This document shows positions 16,191-27,279 of a stretch of DNA of 64,000 nt, piece after piece. Location of the stretch: assembly GCF_000820125.1 (NCBI RefSeq), contig NZ_CDBY01000067.1, positions 1 through 64,000 of the forward strand, written 5' to 3'. The DNA is from Aeromonas simiae (lineage in GTDB: Bacteria > Pseudomonadota > Gammaproteobacteria > Enterobacterales > Aeromonadaceae). The position numbers and the translations under genes were made by a program. The notes under the pieces were generated by a model. That model made no database searches and was not told the origin of the DNA. It worked only from the letters and a program-made list of their open reading frames with translations. Each line of letters starts with the position of its first letter. Position 1 is the stretch's first letter.

Positions 16191-17600
16191 TCACTCGAGG
16201 ATCAGGTTGCGCAGCCAGCGGCGGCGGCCGATGCGCTGTAGCACCAGGATGGCCTTGCTCACCTCCTCCAGCAGCACCACGGCCACCACGGCCGGCAGCG
16301 ACCAACCCAGCAGCACCACCGCCAGCGTCGCCAGTGGTAGACCGATGCACCACATGCTGATGATGTCGACCAGTATGGTGTAGTTGACATCCCCGCCGGC
16401 GCGCAGCACACCGACGATCCCCACCATATTGAACACCTTGATAAGCATGCCGAGGCAGAGGATGGCGAGCACTTCGCTGGCCTGGCTGCTCAGCTCGGCG
16501 GGCAGGTTGCCGACCCAGGCCAGCAGCGGGGCCTGCATCACCCAGACGCACAACCCGATCAGCAGTGCCCCAAGCGGGGCCAGCAGCAGGAACAGCTGGG
16601 ATTGTTGCCAGGCCTCCTCATAGCGCTCGGCGCCCAGGTTGTGGCCGAGCAGGGTGGAGCAGGCGACGGCCAGGCCAAAGAACAGGGAGATGAGGATCCC
16701 CTCCAGCGCCCCCAGCGTGGTCATGATGGCCAGCTCATCCACCCCGAGCCGGGCGTAGAGAAAGCCGTAGAGCATCATGCCGAAGGCCCACAGGCCGTCA
16801 TGCACCAGCAGCGGCAAGGCGATGAAGCCGAAGCGGCGCATCTCACGGCGCTGCATAGCCGCGAGCCAGTCCGGCAGGCGCGGCCACAGGCGGGCCTCAC
16901 GGCGCAGCAAATAGCCGAGCAGTAGCACGGTTTGCAGCAGGCGGGCCAGCACTGTGCCCCAGGCAGAGCCAGCCACCCCCAGCTCCGGGCAGCCCAGGTT
17001 GCCGAAGATAAGGGCATAGTTAAACAGCACGTTGGCCAGAATGGTGATAAGGCCAATGCGGGTTGGGGCGGCAGCATTACCGACCGAGCGCAGCGCCGCT
17101 TCGAGCGGGATCACCAGCGCAGTGCAGAGCAGGGAGGGGCCTGTGATACGCAAAAAGTGATCTGCCAGTGGGCGCAGCACGGCGTCGTCGGTGGCCAGGG
17201 CCATCACCTGACCGGGCGCCAGGGTGTAGAGCAGGACAAAGGGCAGCGAGACCAGCAGGGAGCCGGCCAGCGCCAGCGCCAGGGAGCGGCGAACCCCGGC
17301 CAGATCGCCGCGGCCGTAGTATTGGGCTGCCAGCACCGATACCCCGCCGCACAGGCCGGCGATCACCAGCAGGTTGAAAAAGAAGACCCGGTTACCCAAC
17401 CCCACCGCTGCCACCTCGGTGGCGCCGAGTTGGCTCACCATCATGATATCGATGAGGCCGAGCAGGGAAAACATCATGGATTGCAGCGACACCGGTAGCG
17501 CGAGCTGCCACAGACGCTGCATGAAGTCGCGGTCTTGAGTTTGTTTTAAAATTGCCTTCCATTGAATCATTGCTGCCAACCGGATCAGAAAAATCAACAT
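16191..17600 (-). CDS. MATE family efflux transporter
   Basis: A 469-residue inner-membrane antiporter of the MATE (NorM/DinF-like) family, which expels cationic drugs or dyes in exchange for Na+ or H+. It begins with MQRLWQLALPVSLQSMMFSLLGLID, followed by MVSQLGATEVAAVGLGNRVFF and about twelve hydrophobic spans, arranged as two six-span halves. Either 17600 or an internal ATG at 17570 could be the start; neither has a strong SD. An AraC regulator gene is divergent with only 86 bases between the starts, so it may control this pump. Its substrate cannot be predicted. Confidence 0.9.
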   Translation of the reverse strand: MLIFLIRLAAMIQWKAILKQTQDRDFMQRLWQLALPVSLQSMMFSLLGLIDIMMVSQLGATEVAAVGLGNRVFFFNLLVIAGLCGGVSVLAAQYYGRGDLAGVRRSLALALAGSLLVSLPFVLLYTLAPGQVMALATDDAVLRPLADHFLRITGPSLLCTALVIPLEAALRSVGNAAAPTRIGLITILANVLFNYALIFGNLGCPELGVAGSAWGTVLARLLQTVLLLGYLLRREARLWPRLPDWLAAMQRREMRRFGFIALPLLVHDGLWAFGMMLYGFLYARLGVDELAIMTTLGALEGILISLFFGLAVACSTLLGHNLGAERYEEAWQQSQLFLLLAPLGALLIGLCVWVMQAPLLAWVGNLPAELSSQASEVLAILCLGMLIKVFNMVGIVGVLRAGGDVNYTILVDIISMWCIGLPLATLAVVLLGWSLPAVVAVVLLEEVSKAILVLQRIGRRRWLRNLILE

Positions 17601-17686
17601 CTATGCCGGATATGATAAGGAAAGTTGGCTCGTCTGTGCTGTGGCAGACTATCCACTTGGTTGTGTAAAACTAGCAAGGAGTGACG

Positions 17687-18565
17687 ATGGAACGGTTTGC
17701 AAATGAGTGCCTCGAGATTGCACCAGGCTGCCAGGAGCGAATGGTGGGGCGCGAGGGCGTGCCGCTGCTGGGGGAGGCTGGCATCTTCCTGACCGGCTTG
17801 TCGACCCTGCGCGATCACTATCTCATCCGGCGTAACCGACCTGATTTTCACATCCTGTTGATGAGCCATAACGAGGGGGGGCTCCTGCTGCTGCCGGGAC
17901 AGGAGCGAGCGATCCCTGCGGGCTCGCTGGTGTTTCTGCCCGCCGGTTGTGCGGGAGGCTTTGCCCTGGCGCGAGACGGTTGGCAGATAAGCTGGGTGCT
18001 GCTCGACGATGTGCCGCGCTGGCGCCATTTGCATCGCGTGGGCCGCCAATTGCACCCAAGCGGCGAGGTGCAGCCTCTTTATCATCTGCTGGAGTTGCTG
18101 CACGGGGAGTCGGCGCGCTCCCCTCTGCTGCCGGATCTGCTGACCCTGTTGGTGGCGCTGGTGGAGCGGGCGCTGCAAGGGGAGGGGAGAGGGGCCTCAA
18201 GGTTGAAGCTGCAAGCCCTGTTTCGTGAGATAGAAACGCGCCTCGGCGAGCCGTGGAGTGTGGCCAGTATGGCGGAGCTGCTCCCCTGCTCGCCGGCGCA
18301 CCTGCACCGGCTCTGCCGGCAGTGGCTCGGTTGCGGCCCCATGACCCAGTTGACCCGGCTGCGGATGGAGAAAGCCAAGCAGTGGCTGCTCTACACCGAC
18401 TGGCCGCTGAGCGAGCTGGCGGCCCGGCTTGGCTACAGTGACGATGCCAACTTTGCCAATCGCTTCCGCCGCCACAGCGGCATGGCGCCAGGCGCTTTTC
18501 GCCAGCATGGACGGCTGCCTGTAGGGGGCTCGGCAGGATTTGATATTGCAGGAGGAACTCCCTAG
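17687..18565 (+). CDS. AraC family transcriptional regulator
   Basis: A 292-residue regulator. The N-terminal half looks like an AraC cupin ligand-binding domain (HILLMSHNEGGLLLLPGQ, IPAGSLVFLPAG). The C-terminal part, about residues 180-280, is the double helix-turn-helix with WSVASMAELLPCSPAHLHRLCRQW and the second helix pair ELAARLGYSDDANFANRFRRHSG, ending in PGAFR. The ATG at 17687 is favoured by AAGGAG five bases upstream. It is divergent from the MATE pump gene and 33 bases upstream of maeA, so either could be its target. Confidence 0.9.
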   Translation: MERFANECLEIAPGCQERMVGREGVPLLGEAGIFLTGLSTLRDHYLIRRNRPDFHILLMSHNEGGLLLLPGQERAIPAGSLVFLPAGCAGGFALARDGWQISWVLLDDVPRWRHLHRVGRQLHPSGEVQPLYHLLELLHGESARSPLLPDLLTLLVALVERALQGEGRGASRLKLQALFREIETRLGEPWSVASMAELLPCSPAHLHRLCRQWLGCGPMTQLTRLRMEKAKQWLLYTDWPLSELAARLGYSDDANFANRFRRHSGMAPGAFRQHGRLPVGGSAGFDIAGGTP

Positions 18566-18598
18566 TATCGGCTGGCAACCACACGAAGGTGAACAGCC

Positions 18599-20293
18599 AT
18601 GTTTGAAGATAATAATCAGAAACGTCCTCTCTATATTCCCTATGCCGGTCCGGCCCTGCTGGAAACCCCTCTGCTCAACAAGGGGAGCGCCTTCACCGCC
18701 GAAGAGCGGGCCTCGTTCAACCTCGAAGGGCTGCTGCCCAACAACATCGAGACCATCGAGGAGCAGGCCGAGCGCGCCTATCGCCAGTTCCAGGCGTTTG
18801 GCAATGACATGGACCGCCATATCTACCTACGCAACATTCAGGATACTAACGAGACCCTCTTCTACCGTCTGCTGCAAAACCACCTCAAGGAGATGATGCC
18901 CATCATCTACACCCCGACCGTGGGGCAGGCGTGCCAGGAGTTCTCCAACATCTATCGCCGCGCCCGCGGTCTGTTCATCTCTTACCCGGATCGGGATCGC
19001 ATCGACGACATGCTGCAAAACGCCACCAAGCAGAACGTTAAGGTGATCGTGGTCACCGACGGTGAGCGGATCCTGGGCCTTGGCGATCAGGGGATCGGTG
19101 GCATGGGGATCCCCATCGGCAAGCTCTCCCTCTATACCGCCTGCGGTGGGATTTCACCGGCCTACTGCCTGCCGGTGGTGCTGGATGTGGGCACCAACAA
19201 CCAGCAGATGCTAAACGATCCCTTCTACATGGGTTGGCGCAATCCGCGCATCGCCGGTGATGAGTATGCCGAGTTCGTCGATGCCTTCATCCAGGCGGTC
19301 AAGCGGCGCTGGCCCGATGTGCTGCTGCAATTTGAGGATTTTGCCCAAGGCAACGCCATGCCGCTGCTTAACCGCTACAAAGATGAGCTGTGCTGCTTCA
19401 ACGACGATATTCAAGGCACTGCCGCCGTGACCCTCGGCAGTCTTATCGCCGCCTGTAAGGCCTCGGGGGCCAAGCTCTCGGAGAAGCGGGTTGCCTTCCT
19501 CGGCGCCGGCAGCGCCGGGTGTGGCATCGCCGAGCAGATCGTGGCCCAGATGAAGGCCGAGGGGCTCACCGATGCCCAGGCGCGCGCCCGGGTCTTCATG
19601 GTGGACCGATTCGGCCTGATCACCGATAAGATCCCGAACCAGCTCGAGTTCCAGCGCCGCCTCTCCCTGCCGGTTGAGCGGGTGGCCGACTGGCCGGTGG
19701 GGGACAACATCTCTTTGAAGGAGGTGATGGAGCACGGTCACCCGGACATCCTTATCGGTGTGTCCGGCCAACCTGGGCTGTTTACCGAAGAGGTGATCCG
19801 CACCATGCACAAGCACTGTGCCCGCCCCATCGTCTTCCCGCTCTCCAACCCGACCTCCCGGGTTGAGGCGACCCCGGCCGATATCCTGCGCTGGACTGAG
19901 GGTCAGGCGCTGGTGGCCACCGGCAGCCCGTTTGCGCCGGTCGATGTGAAGGGCAAGCTCTACCCCATCGCCCAGTGCAACAACTCCTACATCTTCCCCG
20001 GCATTGGCCTCGGGGTGCTGGCGAGTGGCGCCAAGCGGGTGACCGACGCCATGCTGATGTCGGCAAGCCGCGCCCTGGCCGAGTGTTCGCCGCTGGTGCA
20101 GGGAAGTGGTGATTCGCTGCTGCCGGATCTGGGGGATATCGAGGCGGTGTCGCGCCATATCGCCAAGATGGTGGCCAAGACCGCCATGTTGCAGGGCAAG
20201 GCGGTACAGACCCCGGATGAGGTGATCGATCGCGCCATCGAGGCGAACTTCTGGCGCCCGGAATATCGCCGCTACCGCCGTACCTCATTCTGA
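18599..20293 (+). CDS. maeA: NAD-dependent malic enzyme
   Basis: A 564-residue enzyme that oxidatively decarboxylates malate to pyruvate with NAD+. It matches E. coli MaeA (SfcA, 565 residues) in length and block order. Visible motifs are [20 protein letters not shown] with the catalytic Tyr, [32 protein letters not shown] and [13 protein letters not shown] with the metal-binding acidic residues, and [15 protein letters not shown], the Rossmann nucleotide loop. It lies after the AraC gene with a 33-base gap and is followed by a hairpin. Confidence 0.95.
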   Translation: MFEDNNQKRPLYIPYAGPALLETPLLNKGSAFTAEERASFNLEGLLPNNIETIEEQAERAYRQFQAFGNDMDRHIYLRNIQDTNETLFYRLLQNHLKEMMPIIYTPTVGQACQEFSNIYRRARGLFISYPDRDRIDDMLQNATKQNVKVIVVTDGERILGLGDQGIGGMGIPIGKLSLYTACGGISPAYCLPVVLDVGTNNQQMLNDPFYMGWRNPRIAGDEYAEFVDAFIQAVKRRWPDVLLQFEDFAQGNAMPLLNRYKDELCCFNDDIQGTAAVTLGSLIAACKASGAKLSEKRVAFLGAGSAGCGIAEQIVAQMKAEGLTDAQARARVFMVDRFGLITDKIPNQLEFQRRLSLPVERVADWPVGDNISLKEVMEHGHPDILIGVSGQPGLFTEEVIRTMHKHCARPIVFPLSNPTSRVEATPADILRWTEGQALVATGSPFAPVDVKGKLYPIAQCNNSYIFPGIGLGVLASGAKRVTDAMLMSASRALAECSPLVQGSGDSLLPDLGDIEAVSRHIAKMVAKTAMLQGKAVQTPDEVIDRAIEANFWRPEYRRYRRTSF

Positions 20294-20335
20294 TCCCGGC
20301 TGAGGTGGATCATTAAGAGAAAGGCGATACATATA

Positions 20336-20354
20336 GGGGGGCGTTAAGCCCCCC
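20336..20354. terminator. GC hairpin downstream of maeA
   Basis: A perfect 7-bp stem GGGGGGC / GCCCCCC with loop GTTAA lies 43 bases after maeA. It is followed on the plus strand by GAAAAAA rather than T residues, so its action as a terminator on this strand is doubtful. Confidence 0.4.
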
Positions 20355-20513
20355 GAAAAAATGGTATGAGCGCCGTACCAGGTGATCGCTGGGCAGGGAC
20401 AAATTTGGAGTATTCACTCTGATAATTTATCTGTTGGATGATGGAATTTTCAGACGACATCATGGTCTTACTAGTAGCTATTCCTTCTTTCCTGAAAATA
20501 TCTCCCACTTATA

Positions 20514-20525
20514 GAAAGCGCTTTC
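20514..20525. promoter_or_regulatory. Perfect palindrome GAAAGCGCTTTC (LacI-family-like operator)
   Basis: A 12-base perfect palindrome with a central CG step, the form typical of LacI/GalR-family operators (AAxCGxTT type). It lies about 340 bases before lamB. The regulator is not in the window. Confidence 0.45.
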
Positions 20526-20628
20526 AGTCATGTTTTCACTATTTAAACAGGCTGCATTCAGTTTATTTTTGTGGAGAAATAACCACTGATATCGCTTTCA
20601 TGTGGTTATGTTCTTATTAAAACAATAA

Positions 20629-22191
<1,563 letters not shown>

Positions 22192-22213
22192 GTTCCGCTT
22201 GAGTTAAGTTGAT

Positions 22214-22243
22214 AACTGCCCCCTAATGGGGGCAGTTTTGTTT
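22214..22243 (+). terminator. Intrinsic terminator between lamB and malM
   Basis: A perfect 10-bp stem AACTGCCCCC / GGGGGCAGTT with loop TAAT is followed by TTTGTTT. Probably reduces read-through so that malM is made at a lower level than lamB. Confidence 0.85.
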
Positions 22244-22270
22244 CCTCTGATGATTCGATAGGGAGTATGG

Positions 22271-23233
22271 ATGAAGTTGGTTAACGGATCCTTGGCGGCC
22301 TTGGTGGCTGTCGCTTTGTCTGGCTGTGTGAACATAGGCGTACCGTTGCAGGAGCATTCCGCTGTCTTGGATCAGAGCCAATCCGCCAAGCAGTCACTGG
22401 CTGCGGTACAGAGCTGCTGCGCTTCTCTGGCTGAGCTTAAGTTCCAGCCCTTGCCCGAAGGTAGCTCGGTGCTGACTATAGATGGCGCCTCCCAGGCGTT
22501 TCGTTTCGAAGAAGGGATGAGTTATCTCGGTGCTTATCGTCTGCCCGAGAATACTGGTGACCTGCTTATCAAGGTTGCCGCTCAGGTCGGCAAGAGCGTG
22601 CTGGTACCCCAGGTGCTGATGCTCGATAGCAACCATGAAGTGACCCGGGTGCTCGGTAAGTCGGTGTTTACCTACCAACCGGCCCATCTGATGGACAACG
22701 ATCGCATCGAGGGTACCATCTATGTGAGCCGTAATGCCGTAAAGCAAGAAGCTTATATGGTGATTTATACGCCAGCAGCCGAGCTCTCCGGGGCGACGAC
22801 AGTACTGCATCCGGCCAAGGCGTTTGCTCGTGCTAATTCGACTCAGGAGCCAGATATTCCCGATCCCGTTATTCCTCACTCTGCTTGGGGGGTCGTGGCG
22901 TTAGATGTAAAAGATCGCGCCAAGGAACAAGGGTTGGATAATGTCTTTAAGACCGAATACAGCGATAAGATAGCCTTAAGTCAGGGGGTTCAACCTTCGG
23001 TGACGACGACTGCCGCCGTTGCTAGTGGCACCACCGCTGTGGCCGCCACTCGCCCGCAACCGGCCCCTGCCATGCTGAGCGAGACCGAGACCTTCTATCA
23101 GGCTCAGATCGAGAAAGCGGTGCAGGACGGTAACATAGAGAAGGCGATGAAGCTGGTGGACGAGGCGCAACGTGCCGGTTCAACCAGAGCCAAACAAACG
23201 TTCGTCGACGCAATCAAGCGTTCACAGAAATAA
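22271..23233 (+). CDS. malM: Maltose-operon protein MalM, predicted lipoprotein
   Basis: A 320-residue envelope protein. The central part (LPENTGDLLIKVAAQVGKSVLVPQV, FTYQPAHLMDNDRIEGTIYVS, HPAKAFAR) and the C-terminal helix region (ETETFYQAQIEKAVQDGNIEKAMKL) align with E. coli MalM, a periplasmic protein of unknown role encoded after lamB. Unlike E. coli MalM, the start has a lipobox, LSGC with Cys19, so this homologue should be lipid-anchored. A proline/alanine linker lies around residues 245-270. It follows lamB by 79 bases across a terminator and ends at another. Confidence 0.88.
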   Translation: MKLVNGSLAALVAVALSGCVNIGVPLQEHSAVLDQSQSAKQSLAAVQSCCASLAELKFQPLPEGSSVLTIDGASQAFRFEEGMSYLGAYRLPENTGDLLIKVAAQVGKSVLVPQVLMLDSNHEVTRVLGKSVFTYQPAHLMDNDRIEGTIYVSRNAVKQEAYMVIYTPAAELSGATTVLHPAKAFARANSTQEPDIPDPVIPHSAWGVVALDVKDRAKEQGLDNVFKTEYSDKIALSQGVQPSVTTTAAVASGTTAVAATRPQPAPAMLSETETFYQAQIEKAVQDGNIEKAMKLVDEAQRAGSTRAKQTFVDAIKRSQK

Positions 23234-23256
23234 GCATTCCATCGTTCGATGAAAAG

Positions 23257-23287
23257 ACTCCTGCTTTGGCAGGGGTTTTTTTATTTT
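23257..23287 (+). terminator. Intrinsic terminator after malM
   Basis: The stem ACTCCTGC / GCAGGGGT (one T-G pair) with loop TTTG is followed by a run of T residues. It lies 23 bases after the malM stop. Confidence 0.88.
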
Positions 23288-25055
<1,768 letters not shown>

Positions 25056-25072
25056 TCCCAGATTGAATGATG

Positions 25073-25102
25073 AAAGGGAGGCCAATGGCCTCCCTTTTCT
25101 GT
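25073..25102. terminator. Bidirectional terminator between ptsG and yaeH
   Basis: A perfect stem AAAGGGAGGCC / GGCCTCCCTTT with loop AAT is followed by T residues on the plus strand and can also work on the minus strand. It lies between convergent genes. Confidence 0.85.
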
Positions 25103-25147
25103 TTTTGCGCTGAGCTAAGCTGCTCTGTTGAGGAGCCATGGGCCGGC

Positions 25148-25534
25148 TCAGAGTTTCTCCAGATCTTGCTCTATCTCGCGGATCTTGTTTTGCACGACCT
25201 TCTCGAGGTGGCGCAGATCGGCCAGGATCTTCTGTTTGATATCCGGGTTGATGTGGGGAGGGTGAGCGCCCTGGGTCAGGCTGTCTAGCTCGTCGACCAC
25301 GTACTTGAGGTTGGCGTTGATCTCGGTGACATCCTTGTACTCGTGGGTGCCTGAGTCGATCAATATGGTCTTGCGTTGGCGCGGGTATTTGAACTTGACG
25401 CTCTTGGCGAAGAACTCGCCCTTCTGCTTCTTGAAATAGATCTTGAGAATGTCGTGGTTGGCTTCCTGGCGCAGGGTGTAGCTTTCGATCGTGTCGGGGT
25501 CTTGGATCCCTAAGCTCTTGAGATTGTCGTACAT
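25148..25534 (-). CDS. yaeH: YaeH family protein (DUF3461)
   Basis: A 128-residue cytosolic protein. [27 protein letters not shown] and [16 protein letters not shown] are almost identical to E. coli YaeH. The C-terminal third ([20 protein letters not shown]) is a predicted coiled coil rich in charged residues. The function is unknown. Its position next to dapD is conserved in gammaproteobacteria; a terminator lies between the two genes here. Confidence 0.93.
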   Translation of the reverse strand: MYDNLKSLGIQDPDTIESYTLRQEANHDILKIYFKKQKGEFFAKSVKFKYPRQRKTILIDSGTHEYKDVTEINANLKYVVDELDSLTQGAHPPHINPDIKQKILADLRHLEKVVQNKIREIEQDLEKL

Positions 25535-25605
25535 CGCTCTTCCTCGGCTGAGAACATTCCTTGCGCACTCATCTTAACTCAAGGCAGCGACCATGATACA
25601 GGCAT

Positions 25606-25632
25606 GAAAAAGGGCGCCTTGTGGCGCCCTTT
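25606..25632 (-). terminator. Intrinsic terminator after dapD
   Basis: On the minus strand a perfect 10-bp stem AAAGGGCGCC / GGCGCCCTTT is followed by further T residues. It lies 15 bases past the dapD stop. Confidence 0.85.
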
Positions 25633-25647
25633 GCATACCCGGTTGCA

Positions 25648-26475
25648 TCACTCGTCGATGGAGCGCAGCAGGGCGTTGATACCCACCTTGGCGCGGGTCT
25701 TGGCATCGACCTTCTTGACGATGACCGCGGCGTAGAGGCTGTACTTGCCACACTTGGAGGGCAGGGAGCCGGAGACCACGACCGAGCCCGCCGGCACACG
25801 GCCGTAATGGATCTCACCGGTTTCGCGGTCATAGATACGGGTGGACTGGCCGATGAAGACGCCCATGGAGATGACGGAGCCTTCCTCGACGATGACCCCT
25901 TCCACCACTTCGGAGCGGGCGCCGATGAAGCAGTTATCCTCGATGATGGTCGGGTTGGCTTGCAGCGGCTCCAGCACGCCGCCGATGCCGACGCCGCCAG
26001 AGAGATGGACGTTCTTGCCGATCTGAGCGCAGGAGCCCACAGTGGCCCAGGTGTCGACCATGGTGCCTTCATCGACGAAGGCGCCGATGTTGACGTAGGA
26101 GGGCATCAGCACGGTATTGGGGGCGATGAAGGAGCCTTTGCGAGCGGTGGCTGGGGGAACAACACGCACGCCGGCAGCCTTGAATTCGTCGCTGCTGTAA
26201 CCGGAGAACTTGAGCGGCACCTTGTCATAGTACTGGGCATCGTCGCCTTTGATGATGGCGTTGTCATTGATGCGGAAGTAGAGCAGCACGGCCTTTTTCA
26301 GCCACTGGTGTACCACCCACTCGCCGGGGATCTTCTCGGCCACACGGGCCTGGCCCTTATCGAGCAGCTCAATGGCCTGCAAGATGGCAGACTTGGTTTC
26401 GGCATCCACGCTGCCAGGAGTGATGGTATCGCGGCGCTCGAAGGCGGCTTCGATGATCTGTTGCAACTCGGTCAT
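25648..26475 (-). CDS. dapD: Tetrahydrodipicolinate N-succinyltransferase DapD
   Basis: A 275-residue enzyme of the succinylase route to diaminopimelate and lysine, moving succinyl from succinyl-CoA to tetrahydrodipicolinate. The N-terminal part ([15 protein letters not shown]) and central motif [24 protein letters not shown] are diagnostic. The middle is a left-handed beta helix with hexapeptide repeats ([34 protein letters not shown]). Length equals E. coli DapD (274). It lies in the conserved yaeH-dapD-glnD-map segment, but here two extra genes separate it from glnD. Confidence 0.96.
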   Translation of the reverse strand: MTELQQIIEAAFERRDTITPGSVDAETKSAILQAIELLDKGQARVAEKIPGEWVVHQWLKKAVLLYFRINDNAIIKGDDAQYYDKVPLKFSGYSSDEFKAAGVRVVPPATARKGSFIAPNTVLMPSYVNIGAFVDEGTMVDTWATVGSCAQIGKNVHLSGGVGIGGVLEPLQANPTIIEDNCFIGARSEVVEGVIVEEGSVISMGVFIGQSTRIYDRETGEIHYGRVPAGSVVVSGSLPSKCGKYSLYAAVIVKKVDAKTRAKVGINALLRSIDE

Positions 26476-26569
26476 GTCAGTTCCCTTTCAAAAAATTCTG
26501 CTTGTTGTATCACACTTTGCCGCTGGGTTCAGCCATCCCGCCCACCTTTGGGAAAAGTTGTCAGCAGGC

Positions 26570-27271
26570 TTACGGCGGCGTCGGCTCAATGTGCAGCGCT
26601 TGGAGTATGGTTCGGGTCAGCAGGGGGTAGTCATCCTGGAAGTGGTGCCCGCCAGTCAGTGTCAGCGTCGTCACATTCGGCTGGGTTAAGTGGGGGCAGA
26701 GGCGATCGCGTGAGTGGTCATCACTGCCTTGTAGGCAGAGCAGGGGCACGTCATGAATGGTGCGGGCTGCGGCAAGCACGTTGTAGCGCCCACCTTGATG
26801 GCTGCGCATGAGATCGCTCACATGAATTTCAAAGTCGGAGGCGACAGAGGGGGAGAGCATGGCCGCCCCCACCAGTTGCTGGCGCAGATCATCGGGCACG
26901 CCTTGGAGCATGAAGGGCACTAGCTCGGCACCGAAGGAGAAGCCGACCAGCAGCCAGCGCGGACGCTGCCAGAGGGGGCCGTAGCGGCGCAGCAGGCGGA
27001 TGAGATCGGCGAGGGCCTGCTCCGGGGTTTTGGCATGCCAGTAGTAGTGCAGCGAGCTCCAACCCACCACCGGCAGGCCATGGCGTTGCAGCGCCTGACT
27101 GACCCCACGGTCGAGCGGAGCCCAGCCCCCATCACCGCTGAGAAACACCACCATGGGGGCGTCCGAGTGGCCTTGTGCCGGGTAGAGGGTCAGCCCCAGA
27201 TCATCGTCCAGATCGGCGGCTCGCAGCGGCAAGCAGAACAGGGTGAGCAACAGAACAACAAGCAGTCTCAT
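26570..27271 (-). CDS. VirJ/AcvB-type alpha/beta hydrolase (candidate lysyl-phosphatidylglycerol hydrolase)
   Basis: A 233-residue exported protein with a signal peptide (residues 1-18, ending PLRA). VVFLSGDGGWAPLD, VVGWSSLHYYWHAKTPEQ and the nucleophile elbow GFSFG (Ser112) match the VirJ domain; GSDD and GGHHFQDDY supply the probable Asp and His of the triad. In Agrobacterium AcvB hydrolyses lysyl-phosphatidylglycerol in the periplasm, and its gene follows the lipid synthase gene lpiA. The same pairing occurs here: the gene begins eight bases after mprF ends. The function is inferred from family plus context. Confidence 0.85.
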   Translation of the reverse strand: MRLLVVLLLTLFCLPLRAADLDDDLGLTLYPAQGHSDAPMVVFLSGDGGWAPLDRGVSQALQRHGLPVVGWSSLHYYWHAKTPEQALADLIRLLRRYGPLWQRPRWLLVGFSFGAELVPFMLQGVPDDLRQQLVGAAMLSPSVASDFEIHVSDLMRSHQGGRYNVLAAARTIHDVPLLCLQGSDDHSRDRLCPHLTQPNVTTLTLTGGHHFQDDYPLLTRTILQALHIEPTPP

Positions 27272-27279
27272 GGTGGTTC

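Noticed and set aside
20336-20354. Possible selfish repeat or attachment site at the maeA hairpin
   Set aside because: It is a single short GC hairpin with no second copy noticed and no integrase nearby.
20438-20620. 60-codon open frame in the lamB upstream region
   Set aside because: No SD, odd composition and it spans a regulatory palindrome; most likely chance in AT-rich DNA.
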